Below, piece by piece: positions 1-8,525 of a stretch of 64,000 nt of DNA. How positions within the stretch are numbered: position 1 is the stretch's first letter; the number at the start of each line of letters is the position of its first letter. Made by a program: the position numbers and the translations under genes. The stretch is taken from assembly GCA_023437715.1 (NCBI GenBank), contig JAEZFK010000036.1, positions 62,001 through 126,000 of the forward strand, read 5' to 3'. A model generated the notes under the pieces. That model made no database searches and was not told the origin of the DNA. It worked only from the letters and a program-made list of their open reading frames with translations. Source of the stretch: Bacillota bacterium. GTDB taxonomy: Bacteria; Bacillota; Clostridia; Lachnospirales; Lachnospiraceae.

Positions 1-767
1 TGCAACAGGAAGAAAATGATTACGGTTGGAATGGTACAGATCAGTACGGCTAACATCAGCATCCCGTAATCAGTCACATACCCCTCCGTTAGGTTTGCCA
101 CAAGCATGGGCATGGTTATGCTGTCTGCACTGGACATGATAACCTTAGGCCATAAGTAGCTGTTCCAGGCATTCATAAACGTGATGGTCATGGCCGCCGC
201 ATAGGTGGAACGCATGGTGGGCAGGAACATCCGGTAGAAAATCTGGAATTCACTGAGCCCGTCAAGCCTGGCCGCTTCCATAATATCAGAGGGAAAGGAC
301 CTGGCGCTCTGGCGGAACATCATGATTAAAAACGGAGTGGAGATGGTGGGCAGGATGAATCCCAGGGTGCTGTTTAGCAGCTGCGCTTTTGAAAACATCT
401 GATACAGCGGAATCATGGTAGCCGCAAAGGGGACCATCATTGCCAGCAGAATGACACTCATCACCCTGTCCTTTGCCTTGTCATGGAACACCTCAAAGCC
501 ATAGCCTGCCACAGAGCAGATAAACAGCGACACCAGGGTCATGATGACCGCATATTTAAAGGAATTCCCCAGAGCAACGGCCACATTCTGGGAGGCGAAA
601 AGCCTTTTCATATTGTCGATCAGGGCCGTGCCGAACATCAGAGTCCCTCTGGACACGTCCACACTCTTGTTGGTGGCCGCAACCAGCATCCAGTAAAGCG
701 GAAACACGGAAATCACGGAAACAACGGTCAGGAACCCATAGGCCAAAAACTTTTTCCCCTTAGTCAC
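1..767 (-). CDS. Sugar ABC transporter permease, MalG type (3' part beyond left edge)
   Basis: Inner-membrane permease of a carbohydrate ABC importer. The open frame runs unbroken from a GTG at 767 to the left edge, so the C-terminal end is missing (about 255 of a usual 275-285 residues). Hydrophobic segments alternate with short loops, and the cytoplasmic EAA loop that docks the ATPase is visible near residue 163 (DIMEAARLDGLSEFQIFYRM). The GTG at 767 is chosen because AGTAGGTGAT lies just upstream; it overlaps the end of the preceding permease gene by 8 bp, implying translational coupling. It is the last visible gene of an SBP-permease-permease operon. No ATPase gene is in view; such importers often share an MsmX-type ATPase. 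Substrate unknown. Confidence 0.93.
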   Translation of the reverse strand, partial: MTKGKKFLAYGFLTVVSVISVFPLYWMLVAATNKSVDVSRGTLMFGTALIDNMKRLFASQNVAVALGNSFKYAVIMTLVSLFICSVAGYGFEVFHDKAKDRVMSVILLAMMVPFAATMIPLYQMFSKAQLLNSTLGFILPTISTPFLIMMFRQSARSFPSDIMEAARLDGLSEFQIFYRMFLPTMRSTYAAAMTITFMNAWNSYLWPKVIMSSADSITMPMLVANLTEGYVTDYGMLMLAVLICTIPTVIIFFLL

Positions 768-1653
768 GCTTATCACCTACTTTCATCTGAATAAATGCCA
801 GGACTGCCACCAAAATCAGGATCAAGTAGGACATGGCCGCCGCATACCCGAAGTTTGGCACATATTTAAAGGACACGTTGTAAATGTAGTGGGACATGGT
901 GATGGTGGCGTTGGCCGGACCTCCGTTTGTCAAGTTCACCGACTCGTCAAAGAGCTGCAGGGTGCCGTTGGTGGACATGATGGCTGTCAAAAGAATGGTG
1001 GGCCTTAAAAGGGGAACCGTGATCCTGGAAAAGGACTGGAACGGAGAGGCTCCGTCTATTTTTGCCGCCTCGTAAATGGAATATTCGATATTTTGGAGGC
1101 CGGCAAGATAAAATACCATGTTATAGCCCGTCCATCTCCATATGAGCGCCAGGATGATGACGATTCTGGCGCTGTCCGGATGGCCCAGGAAATTGTATCC
1201 CGTGGACAGGATTCCCAGCTTGATTAAGACCGTATTGACCAGTCCGTCCACCGCAAACAGGGAGCGGAATATGACCGCATAGGATACCAGGGAGGTGGCG
1301 CAGGGCAGGAATATGGCTGTGCGGAAAAGGCCCTTGAAACGGAGGTCCTTATTGTTTAACAGGGAAGCCAGAACCAGAGCCGACACCAGCATGATGGGAA
1401 CCTGTATGATCAGGTACACAAAATTGTTGCTCAAAGCCTGCATGAAAACAGGGTCCTTGAACATTCTTAAGTAGTTGACTGCGCCGGCCCATCTTAAATT
1501 GGCGCCGACTCCTGATTTAAAGGAGAGAAACAGAGCCTGAAGCATGGGCAGAAAGCTCATGACAGCAATCAGAATGACGGCGGGCGTTAAAAACGCCCAG
1601 CCCGCCATACTCTGTTTCTGGCTTAAGGAAAACTTTTTCTTCGAATTACCCAT
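760..1653 (-). CDS. Sugar ABC transporter permease, MalF type
   Basis: Transmembrane subunit (297 aa) of a CUT1-type carbohydrate importer. Hydrophobic segments include residues about 15-40 (WAFLTPAVILIAVMSFLPML) and further helices after residue 70. The EAA loop is clear in the C-terminal half (IYEAAKIDGASPFQSFSRIT). The length is normal for the family. It begins 2 bp after the stop of the binding-protein gene and overlaps the next permease gene, so the three are one transcription unit. Substrate cannot be told from the sequence; the neighbouring AraC-type regulator suggests induction by a specific sugar. Confidence 0.95.
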   Translation of the reverse strand: MGNSKKKFSLSQKQSMAGWAFLTPAVILIAVMSFLPMLQALFLSFKSGVGANLRWAGAVNYLRMFKDPVFMQALSNNFVYLIIQVPIMLVSALVLASLLNNKDLRFKGLFRTAIFLPCATSLVSYAVIFRSLFAVDGLVNTVLIKLGILSTGYNFLGHPDSARIVIILALIWRWTGYNMVFYLAGLQNIEYSIYEAAKIDGASPFQSFSRITVPLLRPTILLTAIMSTNGTLQLFDESVNLTNGGPANATITMSHYIYNVSFKYVPNFGYAAAMSYLILILVAVLAFIQMKVGDKRD

Positions 1654-1655
1654 AA

Positions 1656-2984
1656 TTATTTACCCATTGCAAAATTGACCGTATCCTCTGCCGTCTTTAT
1701 TTCGCTGTCAATATCCGCTCCGGCAACCACGTGAGTGATTGCGGTGGCAACAGCGTCACGGGCCTCATAATAATAAACGCCTGTGTTATTGGACGGAACC
1801 TTTGATGCAAAATCCGTAATCAGGGAATATACGGCCTGATCGCCGAAGAACTTCTGGGGCTCTCCGTAAACCGTGCTTTTTGCTGCAGGCAGATAAGTGG
1901 CTAAAGCGCCTGACTTAGGTAAAATCGTCTCATAAAGCTCTGTGCTTCCTCCAAAGGTCTTGCTTAAGAAATCAGCCGCCAGCTCCGGATTTTTGCATGC
2001 GGAGGTAACCGCCCAGCTGGAACCGCCGTTGTTGGAATAGTTGGTAGCTCCGTCCACCCCTACCAGCTTCGGCATATCGGTCACAGCCCATTTGCCGGAC
2101 TGGTCCTCTGCCGTCTGAATGCTGGCAAGAATCCAGCAGCCGTTGATGGTGCCTGCCACCGTGCTGTTGGTCAAGGTACTCACATACTGATCCCAGTCAT
2201 TAACTTCGACGAGAACCCCTTCCTTAACGAGAGAAGCATAAGTCTCCATCACCTTTTTCAGCTTGTCATTGCCAACCATGCTGGGGTCTCCCTTTTCATC
2301 GAAAAGGCTTGCTCCCGCAGATTGAAGCATCATCATGATAACGTCAGACTCCCCTGCCTGACAGGATAATAAGGGCTTTCCTGTTTTTGCAAGGATGTCT
2401 TTTCCCATGGTTAAGTACTGGTCCCAAGTAATATCCGTAAAATCATCGACCTTATATCCGGCCTGCTCTAAAATGTCCGTGCGGTAAGCCGCCACAACCG
2501 CGCCATTGTCAAACGGAACGCCGTAATTCTTCCCTTCGACTACGGAATAAGCGGTTTTTGCTTTTGCAAACTGGGTAAAGTCAATTCCTGTTCCGGTCAG
2601 ATCTCTAAATGCGTCAGGATAGCTGAGCACGTTTTTCTGAAATGCGTTGTCCTGCATTAAAAGGATATCAGGCAGGGAGCCTAAGTTCCCGGAAGTGGCT
2701 GCCGTGGTCAGCTTGGTCTGGACATCCGCCCAGGGAGTCTCCACCACATTCAGCTTGAAATCCGGATGGTCCTTCTGATAGACCTTTGCCGCTTCTTCCA
2801 TGGCATATATGTTAAATGCCGGGTCCCAGCACCAGACAGTCAGCTCATTGGCTGCCGCGCCTTCCCCTTTTTTATCCCCTGCTCCTGCCGCGGCGCCGCC
2901 ATCCGGGGCGCCTTTCGTTCCACAGGCAGTCAGGGAAGCCGCCATGGCTGCGGCCAGTAATACAGATACAATCTTTTTCTTCAT
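1656..2984 (-). CDS. Extracellular sugar-binding lipoprotein (SBP family 1)
   Basis: Solute-binding protein (442 aa) that captures sugar outside the membrane and delivers it to the two permeases downstream. A type II signal peptide with lipobox LTAC places the lipidated cysteine at residue 21, followed by a Gly/Ala-rich linker. The mature part starts NELTVWCWDPAFNIYAMEEA, typical of family 1 binding proteins. The ATG at 2984 follows TAGGAGGAG. First gene of the operon; the promoter and a perfect palindrome lie immediately upstream (3029-3062). The ligand is unknown; likely an oligosaccharide. Confidence 0.95.
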   Translation of the reverse strand: MKKKIVSVLLAAAMAASLTACGTKGAPDGGAAAGAGDKKGEGAAANELTVWCWDPAFNIYAMEEAAKVYQKDHPDFKLNVVETPWADVQTKLTTAATSGNLGSLPDILLMQDNAFQKNVLSYPDAFRDLTGTGIDFTQFAKAKTAYSVVEGKNYGVPFDNGAVVAAYRTDILEQAGYKVDDFTDITWDQYLTMGKDILAKTGKPLLSCQAGESDVIMMMLQSAGASLFDEKGDPSMVGNDKLKKVMETYASLVKEGVLVEVNDWDQYVSTLTNSTVAGTINGCWILASIQTAEDQSGKWAVTDMPKLVGVDGATNYSNNGGSSWAVTSACKNPELAADFLSKTFGGSTELYETILPKSGALATYLPAAKSTVYGEPQKFFGDQAVYSLITDFASKVPSNNTGVYYYEARDAVATAITHVVAGADIDSEIKTAEDTVNFAMGK

Positions 2985-3028
2985 AGATAAACTCCTCCTA
3001 TTTAAAATTGGCTTGTACGATCGTCTTT

Positions 3029-3042
3029 ATCTTTCGAAAGAT
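3029..3042. promoter_or_regulatory. Palindromic operator ATCTTTCGAAAGAT
   Basis: A perfect 14-bp palindrome with central CG lies between the predicted transcription start (about 3050, minus strand) and the start codon of the binding-protein gene. A repressor bound here would block early elongation. Central-CG palindromes are typical of LacI-family sites, but which protein binds is not known; the adjacent regulator gene is AraC-type, which usually binds direct repeats. Confidence 0.5.
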
Positions 3043-3056
3043 TACTGATAAGATAT

Positions 3057-3062
3057 ATTATA
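3057..3062 (-). promoter_or_regulatory. -10 box of the left ABC operon
   Basis: TATAAT on the minus strand, about 73 bp ahead of the start codon at 2984. No good TTGACA-like -35 element sits 16-18 bp upstream, which fits a promoter that needs an activator such as the AraC-type protein encoded next door (inference). Confidence 0.5.
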
Positions 3063-3122
3063 CCAATTTCATGGGCGGAAAGCTTTTAGATTCAATTAAA
3101 AAACGCGCATATTCGCTCATTT

Positions 3123-4052
3123 TCACTCCCAGCCCCTTTGAGCGCTGATCCTGTAATGCTGAAGCTTTTCTTCATAATTTTCCGCAGACTTCTTCCATTG
3201 ATAGGGAGAAGTATCTAAAATTTTTCTAAAATTCCGGTTAAATGCAGAAATAGAAGCAAATCCTGCCGCTGACGCCACCTCCTCCATGGATTTGCTGGTC
3301 TTTTTCATCAATTCACAGGCATTCTGCACCCGGATCATGTTGATATAATCCACAGGCCTCATATTCATGGCCTCCTGAAACACCCGGCGGAAATGGCTTT
3401 CGCTCATGCTGCAGGCCCCTGCCAGGCTGCTGATCTTTATTTCCTCCCCATAATGCAGGGCCACGTAATCCATGGCCGAGGCAATCACGGCGGCGCTTGT
3501 CCTGGTCCGCATGATTCGCTCCTCATCGTCGGAAAGGCGGAGAAACTCCACCATACAGGCCTTTAGAAGCCCCTTGATGCTTTCCCTGTAATAAGGCCTT
3601 TTTAAGCGGGCCTCTTCCATGATTCCCTTAACCAGGCCGGAAAGGGCCGGATGTTCTTCTCCTTTCAGAAGATATCCGGTTCTGTGGAGCCGTTTCGATA
3701 TATTTTTCTGTACCAATGGGCCGCTTTCTATGGCTTCGGAAACCGTTTTTTCCAGATCAATGTACATCCACTCCCAAAAGCTTTTTGTTCCCGGATCGCT
3801 GTTGGTGGTGTGGGGAAGCCTTGGGGGGACGATCATGACGGAGCCGGAAGAAAAAGGGATATACTCCTGTCCCAGCGCCACTTCTCCCCTGCCCCAGCGG
3901 CAGTACCCGATTTCCATGTGATTGTGAAAATGAAGGTATTCGATCCCCTTTCCATACTCCCGGATCCAGTCCTCTCCCAGAAGAGCCAGGACCGCCTCAT
4001 CTTCCGGAATCTCATAATAGCGGAACTCCACCCTTTCCCTTTGTTTTGCCAT
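3123..4052 (-). CDS. AraC-family transcriptional regulator with N-terminal cupin domain
   Basis: DNA-binding regulator of 309 aa. The N-terminal half is a cupin-like sugar-sensing domain (HFHNHMEIGYCRWGRGEVAL, about residues 40-100). The C-terminal 100 residues hold two helix-turn-helix motifs (ISSLAGACSMSESHFRRVFQ and MEEVASAAGFASISAFNRNF). ATG 4052 is preferred over an upstream in-frame start at 4097 because AAAGGAG precedes it and homologues begin around this point. It lies directly upstream of the ABC operon in the same direction, so it most likely activates that operon in response to the transported sugar. Confidence 0.92.
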   Translation of the reverse strand: MAKQRERVEFRYYEIPEDEAVLALLGEDWIREYGKGIEYLHFHNHMEIGYCRWGRGEVALGQEYIPFSSGSVMIVPPRLPHTTNSDPGTKSFWEWMYIDLEKTVSEAIESGPLVQKNISKRLHRTGYLLKGEEHPALSGLVKGIMEEARLKRPYYRESIKGLLKACMVEFLRLSDDEERIMRTRTSAAVIASAMDYVALHYGEEIKISSLAGACSMSESHFRRVFQEAMNMRPVDYINMIRVQNACELMKKTSKSMEEVASAAGFASISAFNRNFRKILDTSPYQWKKSAENYEEKLQHYRISAQRGWE

Positions 4053-4087
4053 GAAACCTTTTCTCCTTTTCGCCAAATGGAAGACGC

Positions 4088-4123
4088 AAAAGAGCATCCC
4101 CCCTCAGGAGAGAATGCTCTTTT
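4088..4123 (-). terminator. Intrinsic terminator of the ferritin gene
   Basis: AAAAGAGCAT and ATGCTCTTTT form a perfect 10-bp stem around a 16-nt loop, with the U-rich end in the minus direction, 36 bp after the ferritin stop codon. Confidence 0.8.
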
Positions 4124-4158
4124 GGTATATTATAAATCATTTAAATCCTGTTACAGGA

Positions 4159-4671
4159 TCAAAGTACAAGTGATGGAGCCGTATAAACTCTGGCCCCCAA
4201 TTCGGAATCCAGTAAGTACAATCCTTTTGCATCTGTACCGAACAGGTCGTATCTCTTTATAATCTCATCCGTGTTCTTCTCCTCTTCGATCTGCTCTTTT
4301 ACAAACCAGTCGAGGAACTGCATGGTACGGAAATCTTTCAGCTCGTAAGCTGCTGCGTAAATATCATGAATCGCAGCCGTCACCTTACACTCATGCTCAT
4401 AGGCGGTTACAGGGGGTTGACGGAAATCAGTGTAAACAATATTTGGAGCCTTAATATCCTCTAATACGATCTTTTCACTGTTATTCAGCAGATAATCCAT
4501 AAAGAGCATGGCGTGATCCCGTTCTTCCTGGGTCTGGATCTTAAACCAGTTGGCAAAGCCATTTAAATTGCTGTCCGCATAGTAATTAGACATGTCCAGA
4601 TATACATAAGCGGAATACAGTTCAAAATTTATCTGTTTGTTAATCTTATCCACAATTTCTTTATTCAGCAT
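4159..4671 (-). CDS. ftnA: Ferritin
   Basis: Non-haem ferritin (170 aa) that oxidises Fe2+ and stores iron as a mineral core inside a 24-subunit shell in the cytoplasm. The four-helix-bundle metal ligands are visible: ELYSAYVYLDM near residue 17, QEERDHAMLF near 50 (the ExxH motif), and the C-terminal KEQIEEEKNTDEI. The ATG at 4671 follows AAAGGAGG with 9-bp spacing; a longer frame starting at a TTG (4692) would contain this ribosome-binding site and is rejected. It lies 79 bp downstream of the rubredoxin gene, with which it probably shares a promoter; rubredoxin may donate electrons for iron release (inference). Confidence 0.94.
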   Translation of the reverse strand: MLNKEIVDKINKQINFELYSAYVYLDMSNYYADSNLNGFANWFKIQTQEERDHAMLFMDYLLNNSEKIVLEDIKAPNIVYTDFRQPPVTAYEHECKVTAAIHDIYAAAYELKDFRTMQFLDWFVKEQIEEEKNTDEIIKRYDLFGTDAKGLYLLDSELGARVYTAPSLVL

Positions 4672-4750
4672 AATCCTTGTCCTCCTTTTCAACCAGATTC
4701 AATTGCCTTTTTTCCGGGAAAACCTCCCGGGAAAATTCAGACTTTACGGC

Positions 4751-4906
4751 TTAAACCTCTGTAAAGGCATCCTTTTCAAGTCCGCAGACTGGACATACCC
4801 AGCTATCGGGAACATCTTCCCATGCTGTACCAGGTGCAATACCATTATCTGGGTCACCTATCTCCGGGTCATAAATATAGCCACATGGGCATTCGTATTT
4901 CTGCAT
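4751..4906 (-). CDS. Rubredoxin
   Basis: Small iron protein of 51 aa that carries one Fe in a Cys4 site and moves single electrons in anaerobes, commonly to rubrerythrin, superoxide reductase or flavodiiron proteins. Both knuckles are visible: YECPCGYIYDP (CxxC-like spacing C-P-C-G instead of the usual CxxCG) and DSWVCPVCGLEKDAF. The first knuckle reads C-P-C, one residue shorter than the classical CxxC, as in a subset of clostridial rubredoxins. Start ATG at 4906 follows GGAGGTG. It leads the ferritin gene. No oxygen-defence enzyme is encoded next to it. Confidence 0.93.
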   Translation of the reverse strand: MQKYECPCGYIYDPEIGDPDNGIAPGTAWEDVPDSWVCPVCGLEKDAFTEV

Positions 4907-4935
4907 ATAGCACCTCCATAAAAGTATTTACTATA

Positions 4936-4964
4936 TTCTAACATCTTTTATAGGATTATTCAAT
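4936..4964 (-). promoter_or_regulatory. Promoter of rubredoxin-ferritin
   Basis: Minus-strand TTGAAT (4959-4964), 17-bp spacer, TAGAAT (4936-4941). The predicted transcript starts near 4929, giving a leader of about 23 nt before the rubredoxin start codon. No Fur-type operator was recognised by eye. Confidence 0.7.
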
Positions 4965-5024
4965 GGTGTAATAAAAATATTTTATTCCCTATAACGTCTG
5001 ATAATAGACAAGCCGTTGCAGCAT

Positions 5025-5072
5025 AAAAGCCGCCATAAAGCGCCGGTCATCCAGCGCCTTACAGCGGCTTTT
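5025..5072 (-). terminator. Terminator after secDF
   Basis: AAAAGCCGC and GCGGCTTTT pair, extended inward by GCGCC/GGCGC, 7 bp after the secDF stop codon. The stem is U-rich at its 3' end on both strands. Confidence 0.75.
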
Positions 5073-5078
5073 GTCATG

Positions 5079-7241
5079 TTACTTTTCTTTTCTCTTCTCC
5101 CACATGGCCCACAGGGTACCTGCCACGCAGATGGAGGAGTAGCATCCGGTCACTACACCGAAGAACATTGGCAGAGAGAATTCAACAATGGATTCAATCT
5201 GGAAGTAAATGGAAGCTACCATGATGATCAATACACAGATACCCGTTGCAACGGAGGTATTGATGGATCTTCCAAGGGTCTGGCTGGTGCTGACATTTAC
5301 TAAGTCAACCACAGATTCCTTCTTGTCTTTCTTTTTGTTCTCACGGATTCTGTCGTAAATAACGATGGTATCGTTAATGGAATATCCGATGATCGTGAGA
5401 ACAACCGCCACAAAGGCGTCATTTAGCGGTATTCCGAACAGTACAAAGGCAAAGAACACCACCATTGTATCGTGGAACAGGGCGATCATTGCCGTTACGC
5501 CGGCCGAAAGGCCTGACATGACGGAGAAACGGATCCATACGTACACAATGATAAAGACAAGGGCAAGAATAATGGCAAGGGCTGCATTTCTCAATGCTTT
5601 TGCCCCGATATAAGGCTCAACCACATAGGTTTCCGCCAGCTTTGCATCCACCTTTTCCGAGGTGCTGTTGACAGCATCGGTTACCGACTTCTGCTCTTCC
5701 GGTGACATTCCCTCGTTTCCTGCAAGAGTGATGGAAAGTCTCTGAAGACCTGTCATGTTATCCTGCTTGATCTGAGCTGTAACCGGCCTGTTGGTTGCTT
5801 TTTCAACCGCCGCCTGAATGGCCTCGGTATCCGCTTCGTCAGATACGGAATAGCTTAAAACAGCTCCGCCCGTAAACTGGATATCCAGAGCCACGCCCCT
5901 GGAGAAGCATCCGATAATACCGGCTACGGTAATAACTCCTGAAATGATTAAAAAGAGATACTTCTTCTGGTAAAACGGTATGATCTTCGGATCTTTTCTC
6001 TTGCGGAAAAACTTCTCATTATTAAATTTGTCAAACTTAATCAGTGAGGAAAGAAGGTTTCTTGATACGGTAATACCTGCAAAAAGGTTTACGATCATAC
6101 CGATCAAAAGAGTATAACCAAAGCTCAGCATAGTGCCGGAGCCTAAAACCATCAAAATAACAGCAATAATGGCTGCGGTAATATTTCCGTCAAATACGGC
6201 GGAAAATGCGTTCTTATATCCGTACTGTACTGCTTTCTGAATGGAAGAGCCGTGTTTCAGCTCATCGGAGATACGCTCCGAGGTGATGATATTGGTATCC
6301 ACCGTCATACCCAGGGTAAGGATGATACCGGCAATACCCGGAAGGGTCAAAGTATACTGGGGGATAGAAAGGGCCAGCATCTGCAGAATCATCTGCATAA
6401 ACAGAGTGATACATGCAACAAGACCCGGCAGTCTGTAAAATCCGATCATAAATACGCAGATGACTAAAAATGCCACGATTCCCGCATATACCATGATCAT
6501 TAAAGCATTATTGCCCAGGGACGGGCTGATGGTTGAGAAGTTGCTGGTAGCCAGAGAAAATGGAAGGGCACCGGCATTGATCTTCTCTGCCAGATTCTTG
6601 GCAGCGTCATAGCTTTCCATTCCGGTAATCACGGCCTGTCCGCCTGAGATCTTTGTCTGTACTGTGGGGCTGGAAATCAGGTCCTCATCCATGTAGATGC
6701 TCATCCGTTTTCCGATCAATTTTCCTGTGGCGTCCTCAAAGAGCTTTGCGCCTTCATTATCAAAGCTTAAAGCCACCTGATAAGCCTTGATACCGTTATT
6801 TGTAGTCTCCTCCGGAGTGGCTTTCTTTACATTTTTACCCTGGATCAGAACATTGTTGTCAGGATCCCTGAACGTAAGCTCTGCCATGGCTCCCAGCTCT
6901 GCGATTGCATCCTCGGGGTTAAAGTTTGTTTCCCCTGATTTCCATGGGAACTGAACGATGATATAGCCTGCGTTCTTGTCCACCGTCACCTCGCGGTCCG
7001 CAATGTTCTGGTTGTCCATACGGGTTTCGATGATTTCTCTGGCCGACTCAAGCTCCTGTTCGGTAGGCTTCCGGTCCAGACCCTGGGGTTCGAAAATCGC
7101 TTCCACTCCCCCGCGGATGTCGATGCCGTAACGCATGTCAAAGATGCCTTTTACGCTGCTGCCAAGTCCAAATACGGCAATATACATCAACGCAGCCATG
7201 GCAACGAGAATTACAGCAAGCATTTGCTTTCCCTGCTTCAT
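5079..7241 (-). CDS. secDF: Protein translocase SecDF fusion
   Basis: Membrane protein (720 aa) that uses the proton gradient to pull exported proteins through SecYEG. The SecD part (about residues 1-410) has a first membrane helix, the RGGVEAIFEP segment and periplasmic P1 domain, then helices with GIAGIILTLGMTVDTNIITSERI. The SecF part (about 430-720) has DIQFTGGAVLSYS and the paired-helix motif GYSINDTIVIYDRIRENKK. SecD and SecF are separate genes in E. coli; single-chain forms are usual in Firmicutes. It follows a small membrane-protein gene by 39 bp, in one operon. Confidence 0.97.
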   Translation of the reverse strand: MKQGKQMLAVILVAMAALMYIAVFGLGSSVKGIFDMRYGIDIRGGVEAIFEPQGLDRKPTEQELESAREIIETRMDNQNIADREVTVDKNAGYIIVQFPWKSGETNFNPEDAIAELGAMAELTFRDPDNNVLIQGKNVKKATPEETTNNGIKAYQVALSFDNEGAKLFEDATGKLIGKRMSIYMDEDLISSPTVQTKISGGQAVITGMESYDAAKNLAEKINAGALPFSLATSNFSTISPSLGNNALMIMVYAGIVAFLVICVFMIGFYRLPGLVACITLFMQMILQMLALSIPQYTLTLPGIAGIILTLGMTVDTNIITSERISDELKHGSSIQKAVQYGYKNAFSAVFDGNITAAIIAVILMVLGSGTMLSFGYTLLIGMIVNLFAGITVSRNLLSSLIKFDKFNNEKFFRKRKDPKIIPFYQKKYLFLIISGVITVAGIIGCFSRGVALDIQFTGGAVLSYSVSDEADTEAIQAAVEKATNRPVTAQIKQDNMTGLQRLSITLAGNEGMSPEEQKSVTDAVNSTSEKVDAKLAETYVVEPYIGAKALRNAALAIILALVFIIVYVWIRFSVMSGLSAGVTAMIALFHDTMVVFFAFVLFGIPLNDAFVAVVLTIIGYSINDTIVIYDRIRENKKKDKKESVVDLVNVSTSQTLGRSINTSVATGICVLIIMVASIYFQIESIVEFSLPMFFGVVTGCYSSICVAGTLWAMWEKRKEK

Positions 7242-7280
7242 AAATCTTCCTCTTTTCCTGTTTGTTTTTAATGTACCCTC

Positions 7281-7679
7281 TTAAAAATCTGCCATTCTCT
7301 CTTTTTTCCCATCGGAATTATGAATAAACCGGATCAAAAATATCCTGCCCGTATACCCTTCCTGCAGCAGCACCGTCAGCACTGCCCACAGGATCAGAGG
7401 CACCAGCAGGTGATCCGTCCTGACAAATAAATATCTTAAAGATGAAACCCCAAAGGATGCTCCTGCTGCGGCAACCGTCAATAGTTCCCCGCCAGCCTCT
7501 TCTCCAAGCATTCCGGGAATCTCTCCGATTGATTTTGCTTTCGCCGCCTTCTGCGGCTGGGAGGACCCACGGCTCAAATCAACACAAAAAATATTCAATC
7601 CGGAAAGCAGCAAGGCCGTGCAAAATAGAACAGCCAATGTCCGGCGGACTGTTTTAATCCTTTTTACCCAGTATTTCAA
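7281..7679 (-). CDS. Small membrane protein of unknown function upstream of secDF
   Basis: 132-aa protein, not recognised. It shows two hydrophobic segments: residues about 14-33 (LAVLFCTALLLSGLNIFCV) and about 88-105 (HLLVPLILWAVLTVLLQEG), with a polar, Ala-rich middle (SQPQKAAKAKSIGEIPGM) that should sit outside. The start is a TTG at 7679, supported by GAGGG six bases upstream and a promoter at 7705-7733. Its position at the head of the secDF operon could mean a role in export, but the sequence does not show it. Confidence 0.72.
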   Translation of the reverse strand: MKYWVKRIKTVRRTLAVLFCTALLLSGLNIFCVDLSRGSSQPQKAAKAKSIGEIPGMLGEEAGGELLTVAAAGASFGVSSLRYLFVRTDHLLVPLILWAVLTVLLQEGYTGRIFLIRFIHNSDGKKERMADF

Positions 7680-7704
7680 TGGTATCCCTCTATCCTTTTC
7701 TGAA

Positions 7705-7733
7705 ATGATACACCATGTAGCATTGTACTACAA
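7705..7733 (-). promoter_or_regulatory. Promoter of the small membrane protein-secDF operon
   Basis: Minus-strand TTGTAG (7728-7733), 17-bp spacer, TATCAT (7705-7710). The start codon lies about 20 nt after the predicted transcription start. Confidence 0.65.
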
Positions 7734-7813
7734 AAAAGGCCGAAACACAACCATTGCTTTTTAGCAGAAGCAGTCATTTTTGCCAAAAAGTACAAATAAC
7801 AAATCCGCAATGC

Positions 7814-7865
7814 AAAAAAGATCCGGTGTAACCAGGGGCTCTCCCGCCTGCATTGCACCGGTATC
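7814..7865 (-). terminator. Terminator of the zinc-ribbon/winged-helix gene
   Basis: On the minus strand GATACCGGTG pairs with CACCGGATC (one bulge) and is followed by a run of six T, 5 bp after the stop codon at 7870. Confidence 0.75.
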
Positions 7866-7869
7866 GGTT

Positions 7870-8448
7870 TTAAAGCGCTTTTTGATATAAAAGCTTCTTT
7901 AAAATACGTTCTAAATTGTCCTTTTCTTCCTCATCCAGCACGGAAAAGAATCCGGCCTCTTCTTTGCTTCCGGCCTTCTCAAATTCCTTTACTTTTTCCC
8001 TGCCCTTATCTGTCAGGGAAATTCCGGCGCTTTCGCCCTCTCTGCGGATGTATCCTTTTTTCTCCATCTTCTCCAGAGTCTCCTCTAAATTCTCCTGCGG
8101 CAGCACAAAGCGGATATCTTCCCCTTCCGCAGCCATGGATAAAAGGAAAAGCCTAAACTCTTTATCTCTTTTTTCCCCTTTCTTTTCGTATTTCATCAAT
8201 CGAACGCTGCTTTTTAACAGATTCGCAAGCTTATATCCGGCCTGGGACGTGAATTCGTCTTTGGCTTCCCCAGGCTCCTCCGTCGCCATCGCTGCCTTTT
8301 CTTTTTTCGCTTCCTTTTTCGCCTCTTTCTTTTCCTCTTTCCGCCGTTCCTCCGCCAATGCTCTTCCCTTTCCACAGCGGGGTGCTTTTAATGAACAGTG
8401 CCTTTTGCAGTGCGGGCAGTATTCTTCTCCGTATATTTCCTGTTTCAT
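7870..8448 (-). CDS. Zinc-ribbon and MarR-like winged-helix protein
   Basis: 192-aa protein, family not firmly recognised. The N-terminus has a cysteine cluster suited to bind zinc (C11-P-H-C14, C18, C25), then a Lys/Glu-rich, probably flexible or coiled linker (about 30-65), then a winged-helix-like region (about 70-190) ending LDEEEKDNLERILKKLLYQ, the dimer-helix pattern of MarR-type regulators; DKEFRLFLLSMAAEGEDIRF and KKGYIRREGESAGISLTDKG fit the helix and wing. ATG 8448 is chosen because GGAGG sits 8 bp upstream; a longer TTG start at 8511 would begin only about 8 nt after the predicted transcription start. Single-gene unit with its own promoter and terminator. A regulator is likely; target unknown. 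Confidence 0.7.
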   Translation of the reverse strand: MKQEIYGEEYCPHCKRHCSLKAPRCGKGRALAEERRKEEKKEAKKEAKKEKAAMATEEPGEAKDEFTSQAGYKLANLLKSSVRLMKYEKKGEKRDKEFRLFLLSMAAEGEDIRFVLPQENLEETLEKMEKKGYIRREGESAGISLTDKGREKVKEFEKAGSKEEAGFFSVLDEEEKDNLERILKKLLYQKAL

Positions 8449-8525
8449 CCTATCCGCCTCCATTTCCGCTTTTTCTTTTGTTTCTTTCATGTCCTGTATC
8501 TGATTGTACAAAGGATTATAGCTTC

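Noticed and set aside
3651..4262. 203-codon plus-strand open frame
   Set aside because: Antisense to the AraC regulator and ferritin genes and crosses the ferritin terminator.
7676..7858. 60-codon minus-strand open frame
   Set aside because: It spans the terminator of the upstream gene and the promoter of the downstream gene, has no ribosome-binding site and an unlikely composition.
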